Positions 34,128 to 41,905 of a stretch of 47,309 nt of DNA are shown one piece after another. Position numbers and translations under genes: made by a program. The notes under the pieces are model-generated. The model had not been told where the DNA came from, ran no database searches, and saw only the letters and a program-made list of their open reading frames with translations. Source of the DNA: a virus; the IMG/VR virus record IMGVR_UViG_3300025127_000067, positions 1 to 47,309 of that record; one strand, 5' to 3'. The first letter of the stretch is position 1. Each line of letters starts with the position of its first letter.

Positions 34128-34514
34128 ATGGAAATCACATATGCAATATTGTTTTTTACTAGTGGCTTGGTAACCTCAAAATTGTTTTCATACTTAGTTG
34201 ATTTAGGCACGAGAACTATTATGATGAAAAATACAATAAAAGATTGCTTGACCGTGATGGCTTCGTCAATTCAAACCAATATTGAGGCAAATGAAATAAA
34301 ATACAACGCACTAGAGATAGCTGAAAGGCCCGATAAGTACATAGAATTCCAGAAAAAAGTAGATAGACAACAACTTATGGTCTTACAAAAGACAATCATC
34401 AGAAATTTTATAGTCAGCATACCGCCCAGCTATAATCACTTAGTTCAGTTTGATGATTGGGACTCAGCAATGAACTACTTAACAAAACATTTTAAAAGGA
34501 GATCACATGATTAA
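34128..34514 (+). CDS. Membrane-anchored protein of unknown function
   Basis: 128 aa, SD TTGGAG. One N-terminal hydrophobic segment (YAILFFTSGLVTSKLFSYLV), then a soluble helical region with IEFQKKVDRQQLMVLQKT and SIPPSYNHLVQFDDWDSA. Overlaps the ClpP-like gene by 8 bp (34507-34514). No family recognised; might be a membrane-tethered adapter. Confidence 0.55.
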   Translation: MEITYAILFFTSGLVTSKLFSYLVDLGTRTIMMKNTIKDCLTVMASSIQTNIEANEIKYNALEIAERPDKYIEFQKKVDRQQLMVLQKTIIRNFIVSIPPSYNHLVQFDDWDSAMNYLTKHFKRRSHD

Positions 34515-35112
34515 AATTACAGAAAAGGTACCACAGAAAGAAGAAGTTACTAAAGATGAATTGGCGGCCATGATGGCGCCAGTGAACGATATAAGAACAG
34601 TAGCTCTTTTTGGCGATGTTGATGAAGAAAAAGCCAGCGATCTATGCATGGGTTTCCTCCTATTGACTGATTATTCACAGAAAGAGGCTCCGTATGATCC
34701 TATAACATTCTACATCTCAACATATGGAGGATCAGCAGACGAGATGTTTTCTATCTATGACATGATGTCGGTCACAAAAACAAAGTGTGAGATAGAAACA
34801 ATCGGGCTTGGTAAAGTAATGTCTGCTGGTACCCTACTCCTAGCCGCAGGCACAAAGGGTAAAAGAAAAGTTGGCCGACACTGTAGAATTATGATTCATG
34901 CTGTTGCAGCCGGGTCATCAGGAGAGCTACACAATATTGAGAATGAAGTGAAGTCAATTAAGCATATTCAAGAACTATATATTAATGCATTATCAAAAGA
35001 AACTCATATGACAAAGCGCATGATTCAAAAGCTTTTGGACCGCAAGGTAAATGTTTACCTATCTGCTGAAGAAGCTGTTGAGTATGGCATTGCAGATGAG
35101 ATTATTAATTAA
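34507..35112 (+). CDS. clpP: ClpP-like serine protease
   Basis: 201 aa, SD AAGGAGA. FYISTYGGSADEMFSIYD, GLGKVMSAGTLLLAAG with Ser106, RHCRIMIHAVA with His131 and VYLSAEEAVEYGIADEII match ClpP. At the third catalytic site E. coli ClpP has Asp before 'RFLSA'; here the aligned residue is Asn182 (NVYLSA). ClpP forms a chamber that degrades proteins fed by an unfoldase; no ClpX/ClpA gene is visible. It might instead serve as a prohead protease, as ClpP-like enzymes do in many phages. Neighbours: acidic scaffold-like gene upstream, amidase downstream. Confidence 0.88.
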   Translation: MIKITEKVPQKEEVTKDELAAMMAPVNDIRTVALFGDVDEEKASDLCMGFLLLTDYSQKEAPYDPITFYISTYGGSADEMFSIYDMMSVTKTKCEIETIGLGKVMSAGTLLLAAGTKGKRKVGRHCRIMIHAVAAGSSGELHNIENEVKSIKHIQELYINALSKETHMTKRMIQKLLDRKVNVYLSAEEAVEYGIADEIIN

Positions 35113-35124
35113 GAGGGTTGTTAA

Positions 35125-36033
35125 ATGGTAGACAAGATTTTTTATAATGAAGCATCCGCAGCAAAGCTAGGATGGACCCCAGAGTGGTTTGGGGCTTACG
35201 ACTTTGATGAAAATTTATTAAAAAAAATTAGAGCGTTCCAAAGGGAGTATGATCTAACAGCAGATGGAATGTGCGGTCCTACCACCTTCAGAAGGATATG
35301 GGCTGTTCGTGAATCTAAGCTAGAGCAGTTTGAGAAGGCTGAGGTTAGAGAAGGCGGCTCAAATCACATTATCTACAACAACGAATATTTTCCAATTGAC
35401 TGGCATAAAGTGGTTTTGCCATTTAATGCCAATGGCTTAAAATTGACAAAAGGCTATAAGAAGATGACAAAGCAGCGCAAGCCAAAGATGTTCGTGTCGC
35501 ACTGGGATGTCTGCCTTAGCTCAAAGTCCTGCTGGAAGGTGCTTAATCGAAGAGGCCTCTCGGTTCACTTCGCCATTGACAATGACGGGACCATATACCA
35601 GTTTCTCGATATGAATCACGTAGCTTATCACGCTGGTGGGAAGCATAATTCGACCACGGTAGGGGTCGAAATAAGTAATGCATATTACCCAAAGCACCAA
35701 GGCTGGTACAAGCGCAATGGCTTTGGTGAACGTCCAATTATCGAAGGACAAAAGGTTCACGGTAGATCAATGAAGCCATTCATGGATTTCTACCCAGTCC
35801 AGAAGCAGGCCCTCAAGGCTCTCATGAAAGCAGTTCATGGGGCGATGCCTTGGATTCCTTTAGAGTGTCCCCTTGACAAGAATGGTGAAACGAGTTATGC
35901 TTTAGATGCAGCAGCATCAAAGAACAGGTACAATGGATTTGTCTCGCATTATCACCTTACAAAGCGGAAAATTGATTGCGCTGGTCTTGACTTGAAAACA
36001 CTCTTAGAGGAAATTAAGAATGAAGATAACTAA
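35125..36033 (+). CDS. N-acetylmuramoyl-L-alanine amidase endolysin
   Basis: 302 aa, SD AGAGGG. N-terminal peptidoglycan-binding domain (FDENLLKKIRAFQREYDLTA, then DGMCGPTTF) followed by an Amidase_2 / T7-lysozyme-like domain: MFVSHWDV (His126, zinc), SVHFAIDNDGTIYQF, HVAYHAGG, TVGVEISNAYY and the late HYHLTKRKIDCAG with His and Cys zinc ligands. It cuts the amide bond between N-acetylmuramic acid and L-alanine, releasing progeny. No signal peptide, so it needs a holin. The N-terminal binding domain order is typical of Gram-negative-infecting phages. Codon choice shifts to C/G-rich in the middle. Confidence 0.92.
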   Translation: MVDKIFYNEASAAKLGWTPEWFGAYDFDENLLKKIRAFQREYDLTADGMCGPTTFRRIWAVRESKLEQFEKAEVREGGSNHIIYNNEYFPIDWHKVVLPFNANGLKLTKGYKKMTKQRKPKMFVSHWDVCLSSKSCWKVLNRRGLSVHFAIDNDGTIYQFLDMNHVAYHAGGKHNSTTVGVEISNAYYPKHQGWYKRNGFGERPIIEGQKVHGRSMKPFMDFYPVQKQALKALMKAVHGAMPWIPLECPLDKNGETSYALDAAASKNRYNGFVSHYHLTKRKIDCAGLDLKTLLEEIKNEDN

Positions 36034-37414
36034 AGAATTGCTCGATAAGTTGATTACAGATCAATTAAATGAAGATGTTAATTATACTTGGAAACATAAA
36101 GCGCTTGCTCCTACTCCAAATACTCCCGGTAATAAGCCGGTTGGCGATGTAGGCCGTAGGCAATTTAACAGGGTTGCGAAAGTGGTAAACCCCAATGAAA
36201 ATCCTCTGCGACTAACAGCAGAGGATGTTAACGCGTTGATTAATGATCCGAAGTTGATTACCCCAGATATTGAAAAGGCATTAAATCTGATGCTCGTCTC
36301 TACCAATAATGAGTTAAAAGAATTGGCAGCAAAGGCCCTAAAGGCAAAAGAAGATCTTCTATATGATAAGGCCAAGGACAGAGAACAGAGCGTCACAAAG
36401 TCCTCAATTACATCAGTTAGTGGAGAAGTTGGAAAATATGCTGATGACATGGTTGCTGTCGTTGGCAGATTCTTTAAGACCAAAAATTTAAAAAGCAGAA
36501 TTAAAGAAATCTCCAAATTCTCTGAGCTTATGCTGGAACCCAGCAGAGCGACAAGAGGAAGATCAGTAAGTCAACTCATGAATGACATAATGTTGTTAGA
36601 TATTTTTAACACTATTGTAAAGGAGTTTGACTATGGCTCTGGAGCGTACCTTTTTGAATACTTCCTTGCTCTGGTTATGGGAGGTACTGTATCCGGTAAA
36701 GAAAGCGGCGAAGAAGGTGGCATGGGTGCTGTTGATTTTCGCTGGGATGGAGGAGCAGGCAGTGCTAAGTTCTACGCAAGCAAGGACAATATTTCTCAGT
36801 CTGTTAGGGGATTCGCAAAGAACGAAGGAGTGTCGTATGTCATCGGCCTAAAGAAAGGAGAAGGGATTAGGGGCCCCACTGGAACTTCAAATCCTGTTAG
36901 GATTGTTCAGGTTGATGTTCATGTCATCAATGTTAAGAAGCAGAAAGATGGCCTCTTTTTAATTAGGCCTTCCAATGATAGACAACCAACCTATGATGTA
37001 GAGCCAGCAGGCTCAGAAGAAAAGCCCAAGTTGCTATTAACTCCATATATAGGTTCTGGATCTTTCGTCGGCACGATCAGTTTGTCCGCAACGGAGACCG
37101 AATCTTATAAAGATATGGTTCAGAAAAAGATTGATAGAATTGGAGGCGACTATAAGAAAGCATTCAAAGCGATGTCTGATATGTTCAGAGCAATGATGGT
37201 GGCTAAAGAGGACGCATCAAGTTATATTTCAACTGGAAAATTAGACAAGGGCAACAACGCAATCAGTAATATGCAAGCTAGTGAAAACATATTCGCAGAA
37301 CTTGTTTCTTTCCTAGACTACGACCAAGAAGTTGATAAGAATACCGGAAAAATTGAAAAATTATCGGAAGAATTACTTGACAAATTGATAAAAGCGGTTA
37401 TATTAGAATCATAA
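36020..37414 (+). CDS. Possible internal head protein with MKIT leader and nuclease-like core
   Basis: 464 aa, overlapping the amidase end by 14 bp. The start MKITKELLDKLITDQLNED repeats the leader of the protein at 21977. The centre has a helical region (residues 60-150), then FEYFLALVMGG, GAVDFRWDGGAGSAKFYASK (about 236-255) and VSYVIGLKK, which reads like E...D-x(n)-x-AK of PD-(D/E)XK nucleases. A role as a capsid-carried, injected nuclease-like protein is speculation. The last codons overlap the promoter for the groEL unit. Confidence 0.5.
   Translation: MKITKELLDKLITDQLNEDVNYTWKHKALAPTPNTPGNKPVGDVGRRQFNRVAKVVNPNENPLRLTAEDVNALINDPKLITPDIEKALNLMLVSTNNELKELAAKALKAKEDLLYDKAKDREQSVTKSSITSVSGEVGKYADDMVAVVGRFFKTKNLKSRIKEISKFSELMLEPSRATRGRSVSQLMNDIMLLDIFNTIVKEFDYGSGAYLFEYFLALVMGGTVSGKESGEEGGMGAVDFRWDGGAGSAKFYASKDNISQSVRGFAKNEGVSYVIGLKKGEGIRGPTGTSNPVRIVQVDVHVINVKKQKDGLFLIRPSNDRQPTYDVEPAGSEEKPKLLLTPYIGSGSFVGTISLSATETESYKDMVQKKIDRIGGDYKKAFKAMSDMFRAMMVAKEDASSYISTGKLDKGNNAISNMQASENIFAELVSFLDYDQEVDKNTGKIEKLSEELLDKLIKAVILES
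37377..37404 (+). promoter_or_regulatory. Sigma70-like promoter for the groEL unit
   Basis: TTGACA (37377-37382), 16-bp spacer ending CGGT, TATATT (37399-37404), inside the 3' end of the preceding gene. Same geometry as the promoter at 14037. Confidence 0.75.
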
Positions 37415-37433
37415 CCCTAACTCGGAGTTGATA

Positions 37434-37595
37434 ATGAACTCGCCACATGAATTATGGTTGCGCTTAGATAGCGCAAGTGTAACGTTGAGGAGGTCATTGT
37501 ATTGGATGACTTCTCTTGATGAAGAAAAACAACACGTTAAAAATGCAATTAAAGAACTGGAAAAAGCAATGAGAATACTGGAGGCTAAGTCATGA
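37434..37595 (+). CDS. Small protein coupled to groEL
   Basis: 53 aa from ATG 37434 with SD CGGAGTT; the stop overlaps groEL ATG (ATGA 37592-37595). Helical and charged, with LRRSLYWMTSLDEEKQHVKN and a heptad-like C-terminus (IKELEKAMRILEA). Size does not fit GroES (97 aa) and no GroES motif is seen, so it is not the missing co-chaperonin. Likely co-translated with GroEL. Confidence 0.6.
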   Translation: MNSPHELWLRLDSASVTLRRSLYWMTSLDEEKQHVKNAIKELEKAMRILEAKS

Positions 37596-39154
37596 AGCAT
37601 TATAGTAATGGCCAAGAACTGAATACCAAGATCTTAACTGGTATTAATAAACTAACTGACTACGTATCTACCACCCTAGGCCCGAAGGGGCGTAATGTAA
37701 TACTCTTTCACAAAGAACAAGGCATCCCTGTAATTACTAAGGACGGAGTAACAGTAGCCAAGTTTGTTGACTTTGAAGACCCCATTGAAAACGTCGGGGC
37801 ACAAATTGTAAAACAAGCAGCAGAGCAATCAGCTTCCAAAGCTGGGGATGGCACTACCACGGCTACCGTTCTGACCAGAGCGATCCTCCAGAAGGCACAG
37901 CGATATCTGACTGCTGGTGTATCACCGACAGAGATTAAGCGCGGCATGGATAAAGCAACAGAGATGATCGTCGAGCGTCTCAAAGACATGTCTACACCCA
38001 TTAGGTCCCAAGAGGATATTCAACACATTGCGACTATATCTGCCAATAACGATACTTCTATCGGAACACTCATCGCGACAGCCGTTGACTCCGCTGGCAA
38101 GGACGGCTCTGTCTTGGTTGAAGAAGCGCGTTCTATAAATACTTCTTTAGATCTTATTGAGGGATTCCGTTTTGACTCTGGTTATATCTCTTCGACCTTT
38201 ATTAATAATGAGAGGTCGGGGACTGTAGAGTATAACAATCCTCTAATTCTGGTCACAGACCAAAAAGTAGAAACTGTAGAACAAATACTTCCTTCTTTGG
38301 AAATTGCTGCCCGTGACAACAATCCGCTACTCATTGTGGCTGATATCGAGGGTCAAGCTTTGGCTGCTGTAATTGCTAATGCTGTTAGGGGAACCATGAA
38401 GATAGCTGCGGTAAAGCCACCAAGGTACGGAGAAGAACGCAGGAACATACTTAAAGACTTGTGTACATCTATAGGTGCGACCTTTGTAACAAGAGAGACA
38501 GGTGTAAACCTGAGAAATATTCAATTGAACCATTTTGGCAACTCGAAGTCTATATCTATAAGCAAAGGCTGGACAACGATTGTAGGTGGTAAAGGCAGTG
38601 AAGAGAGCATTGAAAAACAAATTGAAGCACTTAAAACAGAAATACAGCAAACAGATGACCTCAAGTCGTGTGAAAGAATACAGGAACGCATTACTCGTCT
38701 TGCTTCTGGTGTGGCTGTTATCCGCGTGGGTGCTGCAACTGAAGTGGAAATGCTGGAAAAGAAACATAGAATCGACGATGCTTTAGAAGCTGTACGCTCT
38801 GCACAAGAAGAGGGCATCGTCGCCGGAGGAGGAACAGCTTTGATCCGAGCAACGGATGGCCTATTTATTGAGACCCCAACGGAAGAGCAGACCCTTGGGG
38901 CGAAAATCATCCTTGAAGCAATAGAAGAACCCCTTCGACAAATGGCCAGAAATGCCGATAAATCGCCTGATCTAATAGTCAATAAGGTAAGGCAGGCAAA
39001 CCCCGAAGAAGGCTATAATTTCATGACTGACGAGCTTGTAAACATGCTTGATAGTGGTATTGTAGATCCTGCTAAGGTAACACGGTGTGCGCTTCAAAAT
39101 GCGGTGTCCGTAGCTTCTACTTTGATCACGACAAGTCATGCAATTGTTTCTTAA
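37592..39154 (+). CDS. groEL: GroEL-type chaperonin (HSP60)
   Basis: 520 aa against 548 in E. coli GroEL; it lacks the C-terminal Gly-Gly-Met tail. ATP site motifs: TLGPKGRNV (28-36), TKDGVTVAK (49-57), DGTTTAT (86-92), GVAVIRVGAATE (about 373), RIDDALEAVRSAQEEGIVAG with the catalytic Asp (about 394) and GGGTAL (about 412). The apical and intermediate segments are present, so it can form a folding chamber. Its GroES-like partner is encoded far away at 21697. It probably folds phage structural proteins, giving independence from host GroEL. Translation coupled to the small ORF upstream. Confidence 0.97.
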   Translation: MKHYSNGQELNTKILTGINKLTDYVSTTLGPKGRNVILFHKEQGIPVITKDGVTVAKFVDFEDPIENVGAQIVKQAAEQSASKAGDGTTTATVLTRAILQKAQRYLTAGVSPTEIKRGMDKATEMIVERLKDMSTPIRSQEDIQHIATISANNDTSIGTLIATAVDSAGKDGSVLVEEARSINTSLDLIEGFRFDSGYISSTFINNERSGTVEYNNPLILVTDQKVETVEQILPSLEIAARDNNPLLIVADIEGQALAAVIANAVRGTMKIAAVKPPRYGEERRNILKDLCTSIGATFVTRETGVNLRNIQLNHFGNSKSISISKGWTTIVGGKGSEESIEKQIEALKTEIQQTDDLKSCERIQERITRLASGVAVIRVGAATEVEMLEKKHRIDDALEAVRSAQEEGIVAGGGTALIRATDGLFIETPTEEQTLGAKIILEAIEEPLRQMARNADKSPDLIVNKVRQANPEEGYNFMTDELVNMLDSGIVDPAKVTRCALQNAVSVASTLITTSHAIVS

Positions 39155-39183
39155 TTAAACTAATTAGTTCGGAGGCAATCGCC

Positions 39184-39450
39184 ATGACTGATGATCAAAT
39201 AACACAAATAACAACTGGTATTTTAGAGATTAAAAATGATATCGAAAGAATAGCAGAAAAACAAGATGAAATGATAAGAGATATGCGGGACGTTAAGTCC
39301 GCGATATACAATCCAGACTCTGGATTATACGCTCGATTACGGGCACTTGAGCAATGGAAACAAGCTCAATCAAAAATACAGTGGGGTGTAATCATGGCCG
39401 TCGTAGGTCTGGTGACTACTACTTTATACAAAATGATAATGAATTCTTAA
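39184..39450 (+). CDS. XhlA-like coiled-coil protein with C-terminal TM
   Basis: 88 aa from ATG 39184, SD CGGAGG; the longer frame starting inside groEL is rejected. Heptad-rich region (ILEIKNDIERIAEKQDEMIR), LYARLRALEQWKQAQSK, then a transmembrane helix (WGVIMAVVGLVTTTLYKMIM). This layout, coiled coil plus C-terminal anchor, is that of hemolysin XhlA-like or holin-associated proteins. It may be a lysis component for the amidase 3 kb upstream. Confidence 0.6.
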   Translation: MTDDQITQITTGILEIKNDIERIAEKQDEMIRDMRDVKSAIYNPDSGLYARLRALEQWKQAQSKIQWGVIMAVVGLVTTTLYKMIMNS

Positions 39451-39463
39451 TTGGAGGTAAAAA

Positions 39464-39817
39464 ATGAAAGTTAGAATCAACCAATCTATTAAAATGGAAG
39501 ACGTACCTAACCGCATATATGATCTGTTGGAGGTACTACGAGAGGAGTGTGATGCGTTATCAGATATATCATCTGATGCAGTGCAAACCTCAAGACTGGA
39601 TAGCAAGTCTGCTACTAAATATAAATTGATTAGCGAAACCTTGGGAGAACTAAAAGTCATACTTTTGGAAGTAGGGCAATCTTTAGAAGATGTATCTGCG
39701 ATTATTGGTGGGTATATTAATTTACTTGAAAAAGAAGATGAAAAGCCCAATATTATTGATGATTCTGATATCGAAGGCCCGGATGTGCCAGAGTATAACA
39801 ACCCTGAGGCACAATAA
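39464..39817 (+). CDS. Helical unknown protein
   Basis: 117 aa, SD TTGGAGG. Begins MKVRINQSIKMEDVPNRIYD, then helices (LLEVLREECDALSDISSDA, LGELKVILLEVGQSLEDV) and an acidic, Pro-rich tail DDSDIEGPDVPEYNNPEAQ. No family recognised. Ends by overlapping the start of the next small gene (ATAATG). Confidence 0.55.
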   Translation: MKVRINQSIKMEDVPNRIYDLLEVLREECDALSDISSDAVQTSRLDSKSATKYKLISETLGELKVILLEVGQSLEDVSAIIGGYINLLEKEDEKPNIIDDSDIEGPDVPEYNNPEAQ

Positions 39818-40059
39818 TGCTGACAGCCGGTGATTTGGTGAGAGTAATGCAGGATTCTTTCTTATATCCTGCCGACCAGCAACCATGGTTAGCTAAAAGA
39901 ATCACGAAGCCACAATTTGGTGTTGTGGTAGAAAGATTAAGTGATGAAGAGGCAACCGTTTTCATTGATGATGCTAAGTGGGTCGTCAATCATAAATACA
40001 TTCAACTTATAGGTGATAATGATGTTTATAAAAGTTCAAAAAGTATCGAAAAAAAATGA
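39817..40059 (+). CDS. Small SH3/KOW-like protein (GDLV family)
   Basis: 80 aa. MLTAGDLVRVMQDSFLYPA, RITKPQFGVVVERLSDEEA and FIDDAKWVVNHKYIQLIG give the small-barrel pattern with strands ending in GVV. Part of the chain of tiny genes between groEL and glutaredoxin. Confidence 0.6.
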   Translation: MLTAGDLVRVMQDSFLYPADQQPWLAKRITKPQFGVVVERLSDEEATVFIDDAKWVVNHKYIQLIGDNDVYKSSKSIEKK

Positions 40060-40300
40060 TGGAGAGCTTTATCTAACTGAAATTAGAGTAAACTCTAAAC
40101 ACATTTCTTTTATATCTGAAAATAAACAGATGAGCTACGACCTAATTGAGGGTAAAGTTTTCAAAGGCATGAACCCGATGGCAAGATTTTCTGATATAAG
40201 TGTCCTAACAGCTAATGGCACTCAACTCATAACGGTTGTGGGAGAGCCAGAGATAATTGAAAACAGAATAAACAATTCAAAGCGTCTTCTGAGAGGTTAA
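40022..40300 (+). CDS. Small FlbD-like beta protein
   Basis: 92 aa from ATG 40022 (SD AGGTG at 40011); GTG 40013 and ATG 40019 are alternatives. MFIKVQKVSKKNDGELYLTE followed by IRVNSKHISFISENK resembles the FlbD-like strand pattern 'I..t...g..v.iN...I..ie'. Unknown function. Overlaps the previous gene by 38 bp. Confidence 0.5.
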   Translation: MFIKVQKVSKKNDGELYLTEIRVNSKHISFISENKQMSYDLIEGKVFKGMNPMARFSDISVLTANGTQLITVVGEPEIIENRINNSKRLLRG

Positions 40301-40301
40301 T

Positions 40302-40586
40302 ATGAAGGAGTACTACAAAATCTTTGCTTGGACCGATTGTCCATATTGTGTAAATGCAAGGGAATTATTAATAAAGCACAACAAACAATTCATGTTTTGT
40401 TGTATTGACGAGTCAAAGGAATTGCTAAATTATATTAAAGAAAAGTATAATTGGATGACAGTGCCTATGATAATTCGTTATAAACAATGCCATCCTAACC
40501 AGTGGGAAGAAGAATTCATTGGTGGATACAGCGATCTTGTTAAAAAATTTGGAGGTAATGATGAAAGGAATACCAATAAAAGTTGA
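40302..40586 (+). CDS. Glutaredoxin
   Basis: 94 aa, SD GAGGTTA. Active site CPYC in FAWTDCPYCVNARELL, the cis-Pro TVPMII and GGYSDL motifs are diagnostic. It reduces disulfides with glutathione and may serve RNR alongside the thioredoxin. An unusual Cys-Cys pair (FCC) lies in the second strand. Overlaps the cupin gene by 26 bp. Confidence 0.93.
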   Translation: MKEYYKIFAWTDCPYCVNARELLIKHNKQFMFCCIDESKELLNYIKEKYNWMTVPMIIRYKQCHPNQWEEEFIGGYSDLVKKFGGNDERNTNKS

Positions 40587-40926
40587 AAAACCTTGGGGCC
40601 ACGAAATAAGATGGGCCATAACTGATAAATACTTAGGCAAATTACTTCATATTAAAAGAGGAAAGAGACTTTCTTTGCAATATCATGAAGTAAAAGACGA
40701 AACCATATATGTCACCAGAGGCGTGCTAATTGTTCACATCGGCCAAAAATCAGATGGTCAGCCCGAGTCAGTCATTATCATGAGTGAAGGGGAAAGCTTG
40801 AGGATAGAGCCAATGCTGGTTCATAGGTTCTCGGCTCCGATAGATGGGCATGTGGAACTGATTGAGGTATCGACACCAGAAATAAATGACGTTATTAGGC
40901 TGCAAGATGACCATGGCAGAGCATAA
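40561..40926 (+). CDS. Cupin, type II phosphomannose isomerase-like
   Basis: 121 aa from ATG 40561 (SD GGAGG 40551; ATG 40558 is nearly as good). VEKPWGHEIRWAITDKYLG and LSLQYHEVKDETIYVTRGVL, then PMLVHRFSAPIDGHVELIEV match the cupin domain of type II mannose-6-phosphate isomerase/GDP-mannose pyrophosphorylase proteins, in which HxH...E and H bind the metal. Here the HxH is QYHE. It might act on sugar phosphates with the nucleotidyltransferase-like gene at 24978. Confidence 0.85.
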   Translation: MKGIPIKVEKPWGHEIRWAITDKYLGKLLHIKRGKRLSLQYHEVKDETIYVTRGVLIVHIGQKSDGQPESVIIMSEGESLRIEPMLVHRFSAPIDGHVELIEVSTPEINDVIRLQDDHGRA

Positions 40927-40976
40927 ATAAAGTGATAACCTTTTCTTCTTAATAGTTACTATAGGGAGGGTTGGTT

Positions 40977-41669
40977 ATGATACTACTATTATTATCATGC
41001 TTGATAACAATGGAGGTGGAGAAGGAAAAGACTTTAATTTCTTTAGAGAATAAAAGCCTCCCATCTTGCAATCAGAAATACAATGTCGGTGAAGAAAGTT
41101 CAGTCAGGATTCAGTTTGATATGGATGAGGACATAAGGGGCTGGGGTTCTGGAAACTACCTAAAGATAGGGAAATACAAATTTGTTTTAACTGCTGCCCA
41201 TGTGGTAGATACAGGCGATGTTTCTATCTTAGATAAAGAAGGAAAGATACCAGCGAAGGTGATATATCATAATACTTTAAGAGATGTTGCTATATTGCTT
41301 CCCGAGTCTGAATTAAGTATTAAAGCAAGAGCAATTAAGATTAATGATAAGCCTGACATACTTGGGCAAATTGTTAATTATACCGGTTATCCTGCTAATA
41401 TTGGGAAGTCAACCTACAGAGGGTTCGTGTCCAATAGTGATAGTGAAAAGTTAATCATACAATCGTTTGCATTGCCCGGTTCATCAGGTTCTGTTGTCTT
41501 TGATAAGAGAGGTAGGGTTATTGGAGTTGTGTCCGCTGTATCAGTTAATCAGACTCCTCTATCCCCCTTTCCAGAGCTTATAGAGACAATAGTAATTGTG
41601 GAGAGGGTTGACTTCCTCGACAAAGCTTTTCTGAAAGAGGTGTTTATGAATGCCAAAGACAAAGGGTGA
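40977..41669 (+). CDS. Exported trypsin-like serine protease
   Basis: 230 aa from ATG 40977 (SD GGGAGGG at 40963); TTG 40971 is the other option. A short hydrophobic N-terminus MILLLLSCLI with a possible lipobox (LLSC) suggests export or a lipoprotein. The protease domain has the trypsin/DegP triad: LTAAHVV (His75), LRDVAILLP (Asp103) and ALPGSSGSVVFD (Ser170). No PDZ domain follows. Phages rarely encode exported proteases of this fold; it might act on the host envelope or on competing phages. Overlaps the next small gene by 20 bp. Confidence 0.8.
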   Translation: MILLLLSCLITMEVEKEKTLISLENKSLPSCNQKYNVGEESSVRIQFDMDEDIRGWGSGNYLKIGKYKFVLTAAHVVDTGDVSILDKEGKIPAKVIYHNTLRDVAILLPESELSIKARAIKINDKPDILGQIVNYTGYPANIGKSTYRGFVSNSDSEKLIIQSFALPGSSGSVVFDKRGRVIGVVSAVSVNQTPLSPFPELIETIVIVERVDFLDKAFLKEVFMNAKDKG

Positions 41670-41892
41670 AGAAAACAAAACGATATGTGAGGTTGGAACT
41701 TTAATTTCGGATACTGGTAAACTAGGAGTCGTTACTCGAATACTGAAGACTGGTGCGTTACAAACTGAGTTCTCACTAATTAAGTGGAGGGTTAACTATG
41801 AGATCTGTTATCTCGATGGTGATATACAAATTATCGGAGAAGGTACTTTAGGAAAACTAATTGAACAAGGAATCATAGTACTACTACAGTAG
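41650..41892 (+). CDS. Small SH3/KOW-like protein (GVV type)
   Basis: 80 aa from ATG 41650, overlapping the protease gene. VGTLISDTGKLGVVTRILKT, FSLIKWRVNYEICYLDGDIQ and a leucine-rich end GKLIEQGIIVLLQ. Same barrel-like strand spacing as neighbours. Confidence 0.55.
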   Translation: MPKTKGEENKTICEVGTLISDTGKLGVVTRILKTGALQTEFSLIKWRVNYEICYLDGDIQIIGEGTLGKLIEQGIIVLLQ

Positions 41893-41905
41893 TGGAGGTC
41901 GTTTT

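Noticed and set aside
33451-34128. Lys/Trp/Met-rich ORFs in another frame of the acidic gene
   Set aside because: GAA/GAT repeats read in the next frame give AAG/ATG/TGG runs; the peptide is a by-product of the acidic repeats.
37434-37595. The ORF before groEL as a GroES
   Set aside because: Only 53 aa, helical, no IVL loop or beta-barrel pattern; the GroES-like candidate is at 21697 instead.
38327-38982. Minus-strand ORFs of about 150 aa opposite groEL, and many others opposite coding regions
   Set aside because: They lie wholly opposite a conserved gene, lack SD sites and show no family motifs.
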